Of a stretch of DNA of 25,682 nt, positions 1-5,283 are shown piece after piece. Below the pieces are notes generated by a model. It was given only the letters and a program-made list of their open reading frames with translations, made no database searches and was not told where the DNA came from. Both the position numbers and the translations under genes were made by a program. Every line of letters begins with the position of its first letter. Within the stretch, counting starts at the first letter, position 1. Source of the DNA: a virus. Location of the stretch: the IMG/VR virus record IMGVR_UViG_3300031521_000328, positions 1 to 25,682 of that record. The stretch is one strand, 5' to 3'.

Positions 1-2
1 TA

Positions 3-170
3 ATGGGTGGCTTTGTAAGAACTAAACCGTACGTGGCAATGGACGATGAAGATTTGATACAGAGGTCGGAGGAGTTGAAAGACTTGTTCACACCTAATGG
101 CAACAACTGGGATGAATTAACGGAGTTGCTAGAGATTGAAAGAGAATTAACTTTACGAGAGGATATATAA
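3..170 (+). CDS. hypothetical 55-aa acidic protein
   Basis: Not recognised. The reading frame from ATG at 3 runs to TAA at 168-170. It encodes a small acidic peptide with a helical second half (EELKDLF, WDELTELLEIEREL). The window begins TAATGG, so this ATG would overlap a preceding stop in the TAATG arrangement used by several gene pairs here. The next gene's ATG in turn overlaps this stop (TAATG at 168-172). The ribosome binding site lies outside the window, so the true start could be further upstream. Confidence 0.55.
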   Translation: MGGFVRTKPYVAMDDEDLIQRSEELKDLFTPNGNNWDELTELLEIERELTLREDI

Positions 171-664
171 TGCTACAACTAAAACGTCAACAAGTCAAGG
201 CTATGCTAGACATTATCAGTAAAGATAATACTAGACCAGCAATCGAGAATGCAAAAGTTTTGAAGTATAATGATAAACTATACTTAACAGGAACAGATGG
301 TTATGTTATGTTTATGCTAGAAGTTGAGGATGACAACTTGCAGGGACGTACAATACACCGTAGTTACATCGAGACATGGTACAAGTTGGCAAGTGGCAAG
401 GACTACTTAACAGAAGAGTTGCTAGAGGGTATGACATACAGTTATAATACCTTTCCAGATATAACAACGACTGTTGATAGAGCACTAGTCGGGGCTAATT
501 CTGATAGAATTGGATTCAACGCTGATTATGCCAAAAAGATTCAAGCACTATTTGCGAGTGACGGGTTAACGTTCAAGCTGAATGGTATACTCGGAGCAAT
601 GGTACACAAGCAGACAGGGTACAACTCGGGTTACGGTATACTAATGCCACTAAAGACTAAATAA
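170..664 (+). CDS. putative DNA sliding-clamp-like protein (beta-clamp fold)
   Basis: 164 aa. Two patches recall bacterial beta clamps: TGTDGYVMFMLEV around residues 41-53, like the TDG-hydrophobic strand that follows each clamp domain start, and a C-terminal GYGILMPLK, like the usual ...MPM/L end. The N-terminus (QLKRQQVKAMLDIISKDNTRPAIENAKV) resembles the first clamp helix and strand. Known bacterial clamps have about 370 aa in three domains. This one is less than half of that, so it would be a reduced clamp or only clamp-like. It could serve as processivity factor for a phage polymerase outside the window. It is coupled to the upstream gene by TAATG. The assignment rests on motif resemblance only; a structure prediction would settle it. 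Confidence 0.35.
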   Translation: MLQLKRQQVKAMLDIISKDNTRPAIENAKVLKYNDKLYLTGTDGYVMFMLEVEDDNLQGRTIHRSYIETWYKLASGKDYLTEELLEGMTYSYNTFPDITTTVDRALVGANSDRIGFNADYAKKIQALFASDGLTFKLNGILGAMVHKQTGYNSGYGILMPLKTK

Positions 665-675
665 GGGAGATTGAT

Positions 676-855
676 ATGAGCTATGTAAAAAAGACAACAC
701 TAGAAGATTTTGATAAAGCATGGAGGTACGGTGCAACGTTAACACTAGATGAATTGGCAACATGGGACAAGCTAATCAATAAACTCGTTAAAGACCAAGG
801 GGAAGACAGCGAAGTTGTCAAGCACGTAATTAAAGTAAGGGAGAACTACTTATGA
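676..855 (+). CDS. hypothetical 59-aa protein
   Basis: Not recognised. Small mixed-charge helical protein (begins MSYVKKTTLEDFDKAW). A good Shine-Dalgarno sequence, AAGGGAGA, lies 5-6 nt before the ATG. Its TGA stop overlaps the start of the next gene (ATGA at 852-855), so the two are probably translationally coupled. Confidence 0.6.
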   Translation: MSYVKKTTLEDFDKAWRYGATLTLDELATWDKLINKLVKDQGEDSEVVKHVIKVRENYL

Positions 856-1058
856 GCCACAGAATATATTTGACAGGCAGTAACGAAGATGTCCTACAGA
901 AAATGCAAGCAAACGGGTTCAACGTAACCACTTGCGGTGATTGTGGTGCTTTAGTACTACATGAATGCCCAGTGAAGAATGATTTGCTAGAGTGTGATAA
1001 TTGTGGACTGGTATCAGACCCATGTGATTTTCCAGACCTGATAGTTGTGGATAGTTAG
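852..1058 (+). CDS. small zinc-ribbon-like protein
   Basis: 68 aa with two CxxC knuckles: CGDCG at residues 28-32 and CDNCG at 48-52, plus Cys39 and Cys58. This is the pattern of a small zinc ribbon, so nucleic-acid or protein binding is plausible but the target is unknown. AAGGGAG lies upstream, and the start overlaps the preceding TGA. The TAG stop is followed immediately by the next ATG at 1059. Confidence 0.6.
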   Translation: MSHRIYLTGSNEDVLQKMQANGFNVTTCGDCGALVLHECPVKNDLLECDNCGLVSDPCDFPDLIVVDS

Positions 1059-1208
1059 ATGGACGAGCATAGCAGGTTTAACGAGGAGCACTATAGAAAT
1101 TGCCAAGATTGTTATGAAGCACACCTTGACTTTATGCAAGAGTGTGAGATGGATGCAAGAATGGACGCTGAGTCCGAAAGGGGTGAATATGAAGAAGAAG
1201 ATAATTAA
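1059..1208 (+). CDS. hypothetical 49-aa acidic Cys-containing protein
   Basis: Not recognised. ATG directly abuts the preceding TAG. The product is very acidic at the C-terminus (GEYEEEDN) and contains CQDC near residues 15-18 and another Cys at 29, so it may bind metal like its upstream neighbour. It has no separate strong ribosome binding site and would rely on re-initiation. Its last 20 nt overlap the next gene in another frame. Confidence 0.45.
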   Translation: MDEHSRFNEEHYRNCQDCYEAHLDFMQECEMDARMDAESERGEYEEEDN

Positions 1209-1344
1209 GATTAAACAAGTAAGTGAGACAGATGCTGAGAAGCGACTAGAAGATGGGGTTAGTATGAAGACAATAATATATAGTAGTAACAACAGTGGTG
1301 GTAGTTTCTGGTTAAAAGATGAGGACTGGAAGGATGAAAGATAG
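1189..1344 (+). CDS. hypothetical 51-aa basic/acidic protein
   Basis: Not recognised. Start chosen at the ATG at 1189 because AAAGGGG lies 5-6 nt upstream; an earlier in-frame ATG at 1045 would only read through other genes. The N-terminus is lysine-rich (MKKKIIKIKQ) and the C-terminus charged (LKDEDWKDER). After the TAG stop the same frame stays open to 1488; see the separate finding on possible read-through. Confidence 0.5.
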   Translation: MKKKIIKIKQVSETDAEKRLEDGVSMKTIIYSSNNSGGSFWLKDEDWKDER

Positions 1345-1386
1345 TTAGGTACGCTTGCGACTGAAGCTAAAAAAGAGTTTAGGTCA

Positions 1387-1488
1387 ATGCGATTAGCTAT
1401 AAAAGAGTTTGAAGCAATAACTGGTGAAGACGCAGACGATGAAGGTTGTGAATGTTGCGGTCAACCACATAACTTTTACGAGGAGTAA
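1387..1488 (+). CDS. hypothetical 33-aa peptide, possibly the 3' part of the 1189 frame
   Basis: Not recognised. Reading frame with a Cys cluster near the end (CECCGQPH). The first ATG in frame is at 1387, but the nearest purine stretch (AGG) is only 3 nt before it, which is a poor ribosome binding site. The frame is the same as that of the 1189-1344 gene, and the 14 codons between TAG and this ATG also look coding (LGTLATEAKKEFRS). It may be an independent peptide or an extension made by read-through or lost by a nonsense mutation. Confidence 0.35.
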   Translation: MRLAIKEFEAITGEDADDEGCECCGQPHNFYEE

Positions 1489-1489
1489 T

Positions 1490-1744
1490 ATGAGCAGAGA
1501 ATCAATTTACAAGGGTGTACTAGCATTTAAGCTGGAGAACACAAAATATATCATCAAGTACGTTAAAACTAACGATGAATTACGACAAAAACTTGATATG
1601 GCAGGCAAGGCAGGAATTGAAGCTGAAGCATTTAGATGGGCTGAAGCACATAACAATGAGTTCGGTAATAGATTTGAAACAGAATTGTATGATGTATTCT
1701 GGGAGAAGGTCTGGTATGGTATTAGAGCCAAACAATCCGTTTAA
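1490..1744 (+). CDS. hypothetical 84-aa protein
   Basis: Not recognised. Start at the ATG at 1490, preceded by GAGGAG about 5 nt upstream and just after the previous stop (TAATATG). Predicted beta strand then helices (KYIIKYVKTNDELRQKLDMAGKAG; WAEAHNNEFGNRFETELYDVFWEKVW), soluble, no membrane segment. A longer in-frame start at 1424 lacks a binding site. Confidence 0.6.
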   Translation: MSRESIYKGVLAFKLENTKYIIKYVKTNDELRQKLDMAGKAGIEAEAFRWAEAHNNEFGNRFETELYDVFWEKVWYGIRAKQSV

Positions 1745-1829
1745 AGACCCAAAGTTTGTAGTCATCTTACTAGTGTTGATAGTGTGGCTATTGTATATTC
1801 TACAACACATTATTGCCAAAAGTGCTTGA
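1716..1829 (+). CDS. 37-aa single-pass membrane peptide
   Basis: Short peptide with one strongly hydrophobic segment (FVVILLVLIVWLLYIL, about residues 14-29) preceded by a soluble polar N-terminus and ending in HIIAKSA. GAGAAGG lies 5 nt upstream of the ATG, and the gene overlaps its predecessor by 29 nt. The TGA stop lies inside the -35 box of promoter P1, and the conserved CTACAACAC box lies within its last codons. Function unknown; a membrane-targeted host-takeover peptide is one option. It is too short for most gene callers. Confidence 0.5.
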   Translation: MVLEPNNPFKDPKFVVILLVLIVWLLYILQHIIAKSA

Positions 1830-1854
1830 CTTTTAGACAAAAGTTTGATATAAT
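1800..1854 (+). promoter_or_regulatory. promoter P1 with upstream CTACAACAC box
   Basis: CTACAACAC at 1800-1808, -35 TTGACT at 1826-1831, 17-bp spacer, extended -10 TGATATAAT with TATAAT at 1849-1854. Transcription should start near 1861. The box-to-35 distance of 26 bp and the core AGTTTGATATAAT are identical at P2 (5115-5169) and P3 (8792-8846). Confidence 0.85.
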
Positions 1855-1871
1855 CCCTACATGACTCAAGA

Positions 1872-1883
1872 CAAAACGTTTTG
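1872..1883. promoter_or_regulatory. perfect 12-bp palindrome just downstream of P1
   Basis: CAAAACGTTTTG is a perfect palindrome beginning about 12 bp after the predicted P1 start. The position would suit an operator for a dimeric repressor or a weak 5' hairpin. P3 has a related CCAAAACGG in its leader, but P2 has no copy, so a role is unproven. Confidence 0.3.
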
Positions 1884-1931
1884 ATAATGGAGCATATATC
1901 ACAGGAAACTAGAGAGGGTGCAATCCCCTCA

Positions 1932-1991
1932 ATGACCGTTAAGCAGTTAGCTAACTTATTACAGGCAAGCACGAAAGTGTTCAAGCAGTAG
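1932..1991 (+). CDS. possible 19-aa leader peptide in the P1 leader
   Basis: ATG to TAG encodes MTVKQLANLLQASTKVFKQ, which resembles the first helices of a small helix-turn-helix protein. The only purine-rich site, GAGAGGG, lies about 14 nt upstream inside a hairpin (GAGGG / CCCTC, around 1914-1930). It could be a leader peptide, a remnant of a regulator gene, or chance. Confidence 0.25.
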   Translation: MTVKQLANLLQASTKVFKQ

Positions 1992-2043
1992 GGTATAGGT
2001 CGGGATACATGTTTAGAGGACTCAAGGGGAACTCTAGGTGTTG

Positions 2044-2202
2044 ATGATACGAAGTCGTAACGATGGGAAATACATTAACTCTCTCCTACTTCTCTCAGAA
2101 GTACATAATCGTAACTCGATTGTGCTGGGGGATAGTAGGGGGGAGTGTATCCAAAACTCAGAGCGTTCAATAAGAAATACCATCGGGTCTCGGTGGACTT
2201 AA
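2044..2202 (+). CDS. hypothetical 52-aa Ser/Arg/Asn-rich protein
   Basis: Not recognised. Open frame from ATG at 2044; an in-frame GTG at 2038 is 7 nt after AAGGGGA and may be the true start. The stop TAA overlaps the Shine-Dalgarno sequence of the next gene (TTAAGGGG), a typical operon join. Against it: it uses GGG four times, unlike its neighbours, and is rich in Ser, Arg and Asn. The same DNA can fold into two stems (CATAATCG/CGATTGTG at 2104-2124, and CTCTCCTAC with GTAGGGGGGAG), so a structured RNA is the alternative. Confidence 0.4.
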   Translation: MIRSRNDGKYINSLLLLSEVHNRNSIVLGDSRGECIQNSERSIRNTIGSRWT

Positions 2203-2210
2203 GGGGAAAC

Positions 2211-2414
2211 ATGGAACAATGGAAATCACCACGTAAACGTGAAGAAGAAGTTAAACAATATAGGTCTAAACGTTTTGAAGATTATATGGTTATGGCTGAT
2301 GAAGGTAAATTGCCTCGGGCATTAGCTATTACGGCTTTTAGAGAGGAATTACAACATTGTGAAGAAGCATCAATGGTTTTACGAGGAAACTCTGCTGAAC
2401 GGCAAGATGTTTAA
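2211..2414 (+). CDS. hypothetical 67-aa charged helical protein
   Basis: Not recognised. The ATG at 2211 is 4 nt after AAGGGGA, so I prefer it to the GTG at 2145 in the same frame, which would read through the leader. The protein is almost entirely charged helix (KSPRKREEEVKQYRSKRFED; ITAFREELQHCEEASMVL). Confidence 0.6.
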   Translation: MEQWKSPRKREEEVKQYRSKRFEDYMVMADEGKLPRALAITAFREELQHCEEASMVLRGNSAERQDV

Positions 2415-2439
2415 TATATATAAAAAGAAGGAGAAAGAT

Positions 2440-2616
2440 ATGGAAGCGAAAGTACTGACAAAGACACCTCATATTAAAGTTGACAAAAAGAAGAATACAT
2501 TGTCTATTTATACATACTTAAACTTTAAAAGGTTTGGTTTGTCAATAGCTATTGATAATGGAATTAAAGTTAACGTTTTATGGTTTGAGACAAATATCAA
2601 GTTTGAAAAACACTAA
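2440..2616 (+). CDS. hypothetical 58-aa basic protein
   Basis: Not recognised. The start at 2440 is fixed by a strong AAGGAG 7 nt upstream, rather than by the in-frame ATGs at 2359 or 2407. A lysine-rich N-terminal part (HIKVDKKKNTLSI) is followed by beta-prone sequence (RFGLSIAIDNGIKVNVLWF). Confidence 0.6.
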   Translation: MEAKVLTKTPHIKVDKKKNTLSIYTYLNFKRFGLSIAIDNGIKVNVLWFETNIKFEKH

Positions 2617-2624
2617 GGGGTAAT

Positions 2625-2921
2625 ATGGCAGGGAAAAGTCGAGCGAAACGAGTAGAACACGTTGGGCAGGGGAATCTTCTATCTGGCGAAATCGAAGGTC
2701 TTGATAAACTTGTCAGTAAACCAGGTGTGTTGGAACATGATGGGCTGAAAGTTGTCAAGCTAGTGATAGCACAGAAAGAGATTGACACGCCTAAATATGT
2801 TGAAACTGCATTGGCAGTAGCACGTAAATTAGTACCAGATATTAAGTCTAAAGAGAAACCACCTTGGCTACAACAGGGGTGGCAAGTCCGAAGACGTAAA
2901 GCACAGATGGGTATAGCATAA
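2625..2921 (+). CDS. hypothetical 98-aa basic protein
   Basis: Not recognised. Very basic N-terminus (MAGKSRAKRVEHVG) and C-terminus (WQVRRRKAQMGIA), with a helical middle (YVETALAVARKLVPDIKSK), so nucleic-acid binding is plausible. AAGGGG is upstream of the ATG. The stop overlaps the start of the HNH gene (TAATG at 2919-2923). Confidence 0.6.
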   Translation: MAGKSRAKRVEHVGQGNLLSGEIEGLDKLVSKPGVLEHDGLKVVKLVIAQKEIDTPKYVETALAVARKLVPDIKSKEKPPWLQQGWQVRRRKAQMGIA

Positions 2922-3397
2922 TGGAGATGTACAAGTATAAAACGAAAGTTATTATTACTCGTGTGAACCATTGCAAAATCGAAAACTGTTCTGGACAAGG
3001 TGATTTAGCGAGTAATAGTAATAGATACTTAAAACTTGGATATTGCGTTAGACACTATAAACGATTTAAGAAATATGGAGACCCATTAAAGACTGTTATA
3101 GCACCTAATCAGGGTAGAAAATCACATCCACTCTATATAACATATAAGTCAATGAGACAAAGGTGTTATAATCCAGCCTCAGAAGACTATAAGTATTGGG
3201 GTGCTAGGGGAATAATCATCTGCGAAAGATGGATGGATATAGAACAAGGTTTTTGGAACTTTGTATTGGACATGGGCAATAAGCCAAATGGTAAATATAC
3301 TATTGACAGAATAGATGTTGATGGTAACTATGAACCAAGAAATTGTAGATGGGCTACAGATGAAGAACAGTCTAGGAACAGGAGAAATGTAAGATGA
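2921..3397 (+). CDS. HNH endonuclease with N-terminal zinc finger
   Basis: 158 aa. The first 55 residues hold a Cys-rich module (CKIENC around 18-23, then YCVRHYKRFKKYGDP), a small DNA-binding zinc finger seen at the front of phage HNH proteins. The rest matches the common phage HNH family: W-GARGI-I-C-RWMD near residue 92-106, then G-YTIDRIDVDGNYEP-NCRWAT around 123-146, where D/H, N and R residues form the betaBA-metal site. Such proteins nick or cut DNA and often behave as free-standing homing endonucleases. It is inserted between a basic protein and the helicase, with a 4-nt overlap into the helicase start. Confidence 0.8.
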   Translation: MEMYKYKTKVIITRVNHCKIENCSGQGDLASNSNRYLKLGYCVRHYKRFKKYGDPLKTVIAPNQGRKSHPLYITYKSMRQRCYNPASEDYKYWGARGIIICERWMDIEQGFWNFVLDMGNKPNGKYTIDRIDVDGNYEPRNCRWATDEEQSRNRRNVR

Positions 3398-4626
3398 TAC
3401 AAAGTAGGGCGATAGAGATTATGCTGTCGGGGGCAAACGTTCTACTCACTGGTCAAGCAGGTTCTGGTAAAACATGGACAATCAATGAGTTTGTGAAGCA
3501 AGCGAAACGTAAGCATAAGAAGGTTGTTATAACAGCTACAACAGGTCTTGCATCTTCACACATTGGTGGACAAACTATCCACAGCTGGTCTGGCATGGGT
3601 CTTGATGACCATCTACACGATGACTACATTTACACAATGAGCGAGACTAGGAAGAAAGATATTCGGAAGACTGATGTTCTAATTATAGATGAAATCAGTA
3701 TGATGCACGATTACAATCTGGATATGGTCGATATGGCTATGAGACTGATTCGTGAGAATAATGAGCCGTTTGGGGGGATTCAGATTATCCTAGTTGGAGA
3801 CTTCTTTCAGTTACAACCTGTTAAACAGGGCGGTTCGGGGAAGTTCGTTGTATTCAGTGAAGTATGGAAACGCATGAATGTCAAGGTATGTTACCTAGAA
3901 GAACAATTCAGGCAGGATGATGTAGAATTACAGGGAATCTTAAATGCAATGCGTGATGGAACGTTGAATCAACACCATCTTAACTTACTTAAAAGTCGCA
4001 TTGGATATAAGGCATCCGATAATGTTACACGTCTTTACACGTTAAACATAGATGTTGAGAATATCAACAACAAGAAATTGGATGAATTGACAGGAGATAC
4101 GCATTATTATTTGCGTACAAGCCGAGGTAATTCATGGAACGATTTGCAGATATTGCAAAAGAATGTTCTAGCACCAGAGATACTCAGGCTTAAGTTGGGT
4201 GCGACAGTAATGGCAGTAAAGAATGACTCAGAAGGTCGATTCTTTAATGGCAGTATTGGAGTAATCACAGCGTGGTCTACAGAAGGATTCCCAGTAGTTG
4301 ACTTTGGAGATAAATATGCTTTTACAGTATATCCAGAGGAGTGGGAATACAAACGAAGTGAGAGAACAACAGCAGCTTTGACACAGATTCCTATACGATT
4401 AGCGTATGCAATAACAGTACACAGGTCTCAGGGGATGACACTAGACACAGCGGAAGTTGATTTGTCTAAGGCATTTGTTGAAGGCATGGGATACGTTGGA
4501 TTGAGTCGAGTTAGAAGCCTCAAAACATTGTACTTGAAAGGCTTTAATCAAAGGTCTTTGATGGTCAGTGGAGTAGCACGAGCAATAGATATTAAGTTCA
4601 AGCAGAGGAGCACTGAAAATGAATAA
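3394..4626 (+). CDS. PIF1/Dda-type superfamily 1 DNA helicase
   Basis: 410 aa, close to T4 Dda (439 aa). Motifs in order: Walker A GQAGSGKT (residues 20-27), motif Ia TATTGLAS, Walker B VLIIDEIS (residues 95-102), motif III GDFFQLQPV (about 143-151), motif IV region YLEEQFRQDD, then FFNGSIGVI, and the C-terminal AYAITVHRSQGMTLD and YVGLSRVR that close the ATP site. This places it in SF1B, moving 5' to 3' on single-stranded DNA, with probable roles in replication start, fork restart or recombination. It sits between an HNH gene and small basic proteins in the P1 block. Confidence 0.92.
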   Translation: MIQSRAIEIMLSGANVLLTGQAGSGKTWTINEFVKQAKRKHKKVVITATTGLASSHIGGQTIHSWSGMGLDDHLHDDYIYTMSETRKKDIRKTDVLIIDEISMMHDYNLDMVDMAMRLIRENNEPFGGIQIILVGDFFQLQPVKQGGSGKFVVFSEVWKRMNVKVCYLEEQFRQDDVELQGILNAMRDGTLNQHHLNLLKSRIGYKASDNVTRLYTLNIDVENINNKKLDELTGDTHYYLRTSRGNSWNDLQILQKNVLAPEILRLKLGATVMAVKNDSEGRFFNGSIGVITAWSTEGFPVVDFGDKYAFTVYPEEWEYKRSERTTAALTQIPIRLAYAITVHRSQGMTLDTAEVDLSKAFVEGMGYVGLSRVRSLKTLYLKGFNQRSLMVSGVARAIDIKFKQRSTENE

Positions 4627-4765
4627 AAAAGTAGATTTGTTTAGTAAGTTGATGCGAAAAAAAGAGCGTAACGATGAGCAGGTGGTCATTCGTACTAAGA
4701 AGCGAAGAGCAGCTAAAAAAGTGACCAAGTTAGGTCAACAAGCAGCAAGACGAAGGGCAAAATAA
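4619..4765 (+). CDS. 48-aa highly basic protein
   Basis: Not recognised. Starts inside the helicase stop region (8-nt overlap) with GAGGAG upstream. About 40% Lys/Arg (for example KKRRAAKK and ARRRAK near the end), so it probably binds nucleic acid. Its stop overlaps the next ATG (TAATG). Confidence 0.6.
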   Translation: MNKKVDLFSKLMRKKERNDEQVVIRTKKRRAAKKVTKLGQQAARRRAK

Positions 4766-4983
4766 TGCAGGATATAATGTTTGGTGGTGATAGGGACGAG
4801 CAAGCAAAATATGATTTTGTAAACTACCTACTGGAACACCCACATGAACGATTCTGGCAGGCAGTACGTAATTTCCAGCATTTTAACTTCATCTATGCAA
4901 GCAATAAGCTGATTGATGACCCAGAAGTGAAAGATACTTTCTATTGGGAAGATTTAAAGACAAAAAAAGAACCCAAGGCATAG
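4765..4983 (+). CDS. hypothetical 72-aa protein
   Basis: Not recognised. Soluble, aromatic-rich helical protein (FVNYLLEHPHERFWQAVRNF). Last gene of the P1 block. Its 3' end, from 4962, coincides with the predicted minus-strand terminator of the small RNA, so the two transcripts overlap tail to tail. Confidence 0.6.
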   Translation: MQDIMFGGDRDEQAKYDFVNYLLEHPHERFWQAVRNFQHFNFIYASNKLIDDPEVKDTFYWEDLKTKKEPKA

Positions 4984-5000
4984 GGGAATACCAAGGGTTC
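4962..5000 (-). terminator. Rho-independent terminator on the minus strand
   Basis: Read on the minus strand: GAACCC (5000-4995), a small mismatched region with a further GG/CC pairing, GGGTTC (4974-4969), then TTTTTTT (4968-4962). Stem plus uninterrupted U tract is the intrinsic terminator pattern. It lies about 45 nt after the predicted start of the small RNA's linker region. Confidence 0.65.
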
Positions 5001-5044
5001 AAGAAAGGAGTTAAGCGTAGAGTAACGACAAAGAAATCTCTACA
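4962..5044 (-). ncRNA. predicted ~80-nt regulatory small RNA
   Basis: Not an annotated family; inferred from signals. A consensus minus-strand promoter (5051-5079) should start RNA near 5044, and a stem followed by seven U residues ends it near 4962. The RNA would have three parts: a 5' hairpin GTAGAG/CTCTAC (5038-5043 with 5017-5022), an unpaired pyrimidine-rich linker containing UAACUCCUUU (5013 down to 5004), and the terminator stem GAACCC/GGGTTC. The linker is an anti-Shine-Dalgarno sequence, perfectly complementary over 10 nt to AAAGGAGTTA at 5272-5281, the ribosome binding site of the HIRAN nuclease gene. A role as translational repressor of that gene is inference. Confidence 0.6.
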
Positions 5045-5068
5045 TGTGGTATTATACCATAACTCCTT
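5005..5068. repeat. inverted AAGGAGTTA repeats around the small RNA promoter
   Basis: AAGGAGTTA at 5005-5013 and its reverse complement TAACTCCTT at 5060-5068 flank a TGGTA-TTA-TACCA dyad (5047-5059) that contains the minus-strand -10 box. A third, direct copy lies at 5273-5281 in the ribosome binding site of the HIRAN gene. It may be an operator-like dyad or an RNA three-way junction, or may simply reflect the anti-Shine-Dalgarno design of the small RNA. Confidence 0.5.
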
Positions 5069-5079
5069 AGTAAAGTCAA
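5051..5079 (-). promoter_or_regulatory. minus-strand promoter of the small RNA
   Basis: On the minus strand: -35 TTGACT (5079-5074), exactly 17 bp, -10 TATAAT (5056-5051), then ACC as at P2 and P3. The core resembles P1-P3, but the CTACAACAC box is absent at the corresponding position, so its control should differ. Confidence 0.7.
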
Positions 5080-5114
5080 TAGATAACAGGTTAGGAAACA
5101 TAAGAATGTTAATT

Positions 5115-5169
5115 CTACAACACATTTCCTGGAAAAACTATTGACTTTTAGCCTCCAGTTTGATATAAT
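5115..5169 (+). promoter_or_regulatory. promoter P2 with upstream CTACAACAC box
   Basis: CTACAACAC at 5115-5123, -35 TTGACT at 5141-5146, 17-bp spacer, extended -10 with TATAAT at 5164-5169. Predicted start near 5176. Same design and distances as P1 and P3. It is divergent from the small RNA promoter; the two -35 boxes are about 60 bp apart. Confidence 0.85.
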
Positions 5170-5192
5170 ACCTAGTATGATGAAAGGTAAAG

Positions 5193-5267
5193 ATGATACT
5201 AATAATAGTATGTATAGCGTTTCCGATAATCTGCGGTATGGTAGGCTATGACAACGACCCAAGATAA
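5193..5267 (+). CDS. 24-aa hydrophobic microprotein
   Basis: ATG at 5193 preceded by AAAGG about 6 nt upstream, directly in the P2 leader. It encodes a peptide that is almost wholly a membrane segment (MILIIVCIAFPIICGMVGYD, then a polar tail). It ends 16 nt before the HIRAN gene, which has its own ribosome binding site. An overlapping frame at 5177-5251 is less convincing. Like the 37-aa peptide before P1, it is a tiny membrane peptide placed beside a P-type promoter. Function unknown. Confidence 0.4.
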   Translation: MILIIVCIAFPIICGMVGYDNDPR

Positions 5268-5283
5268 CAATAAAGGAGTTAGA

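Larger units (their letters stand above)
1861..2043 (+). other. P1 leader with several potential hairpins
   Basis: About 180 nt between the P1 start and the first convincing reading frame. Visible elements: the 1872 palindrome, a GAGGG-TGCAAT-CCCTC hairpin near 1914-1930, and TAGAG/CTCTA pairing around 2013-2036. It also holds the 19-aa frame at 1932 and an 11-aa frame at 2009-2044 whose TGA overlaps the next ATG. No known riboswitch was recognised. Confidence 0.4.

Noticed and set aside
1861-1884. ATG exactly at the predicted transcription starts of P1 and P2, suggesting leaderless mRNAs
   Set aside because: The P1 frame stops after 7 codons, the P2 frame at 5177 overlaps a better one, and P3 has no ATG there.
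1580-1984. 134-aa minus-strand frame over the P1 region
   Set aside because: Antisense to two coupled plus-strand genes and to promoter P1; no ribosome binding site, and cysteine-rich nonsense composition.
5248-5283. Upstream in-frame ATG for the HIRAN gene overlapping another frame's TGA
   Set aside because: The ATG at 5284 has an ideal AAAGGAG at 5 nt, and the HIRAN domain begins right after it; the extra 12 residues look non-conserved.
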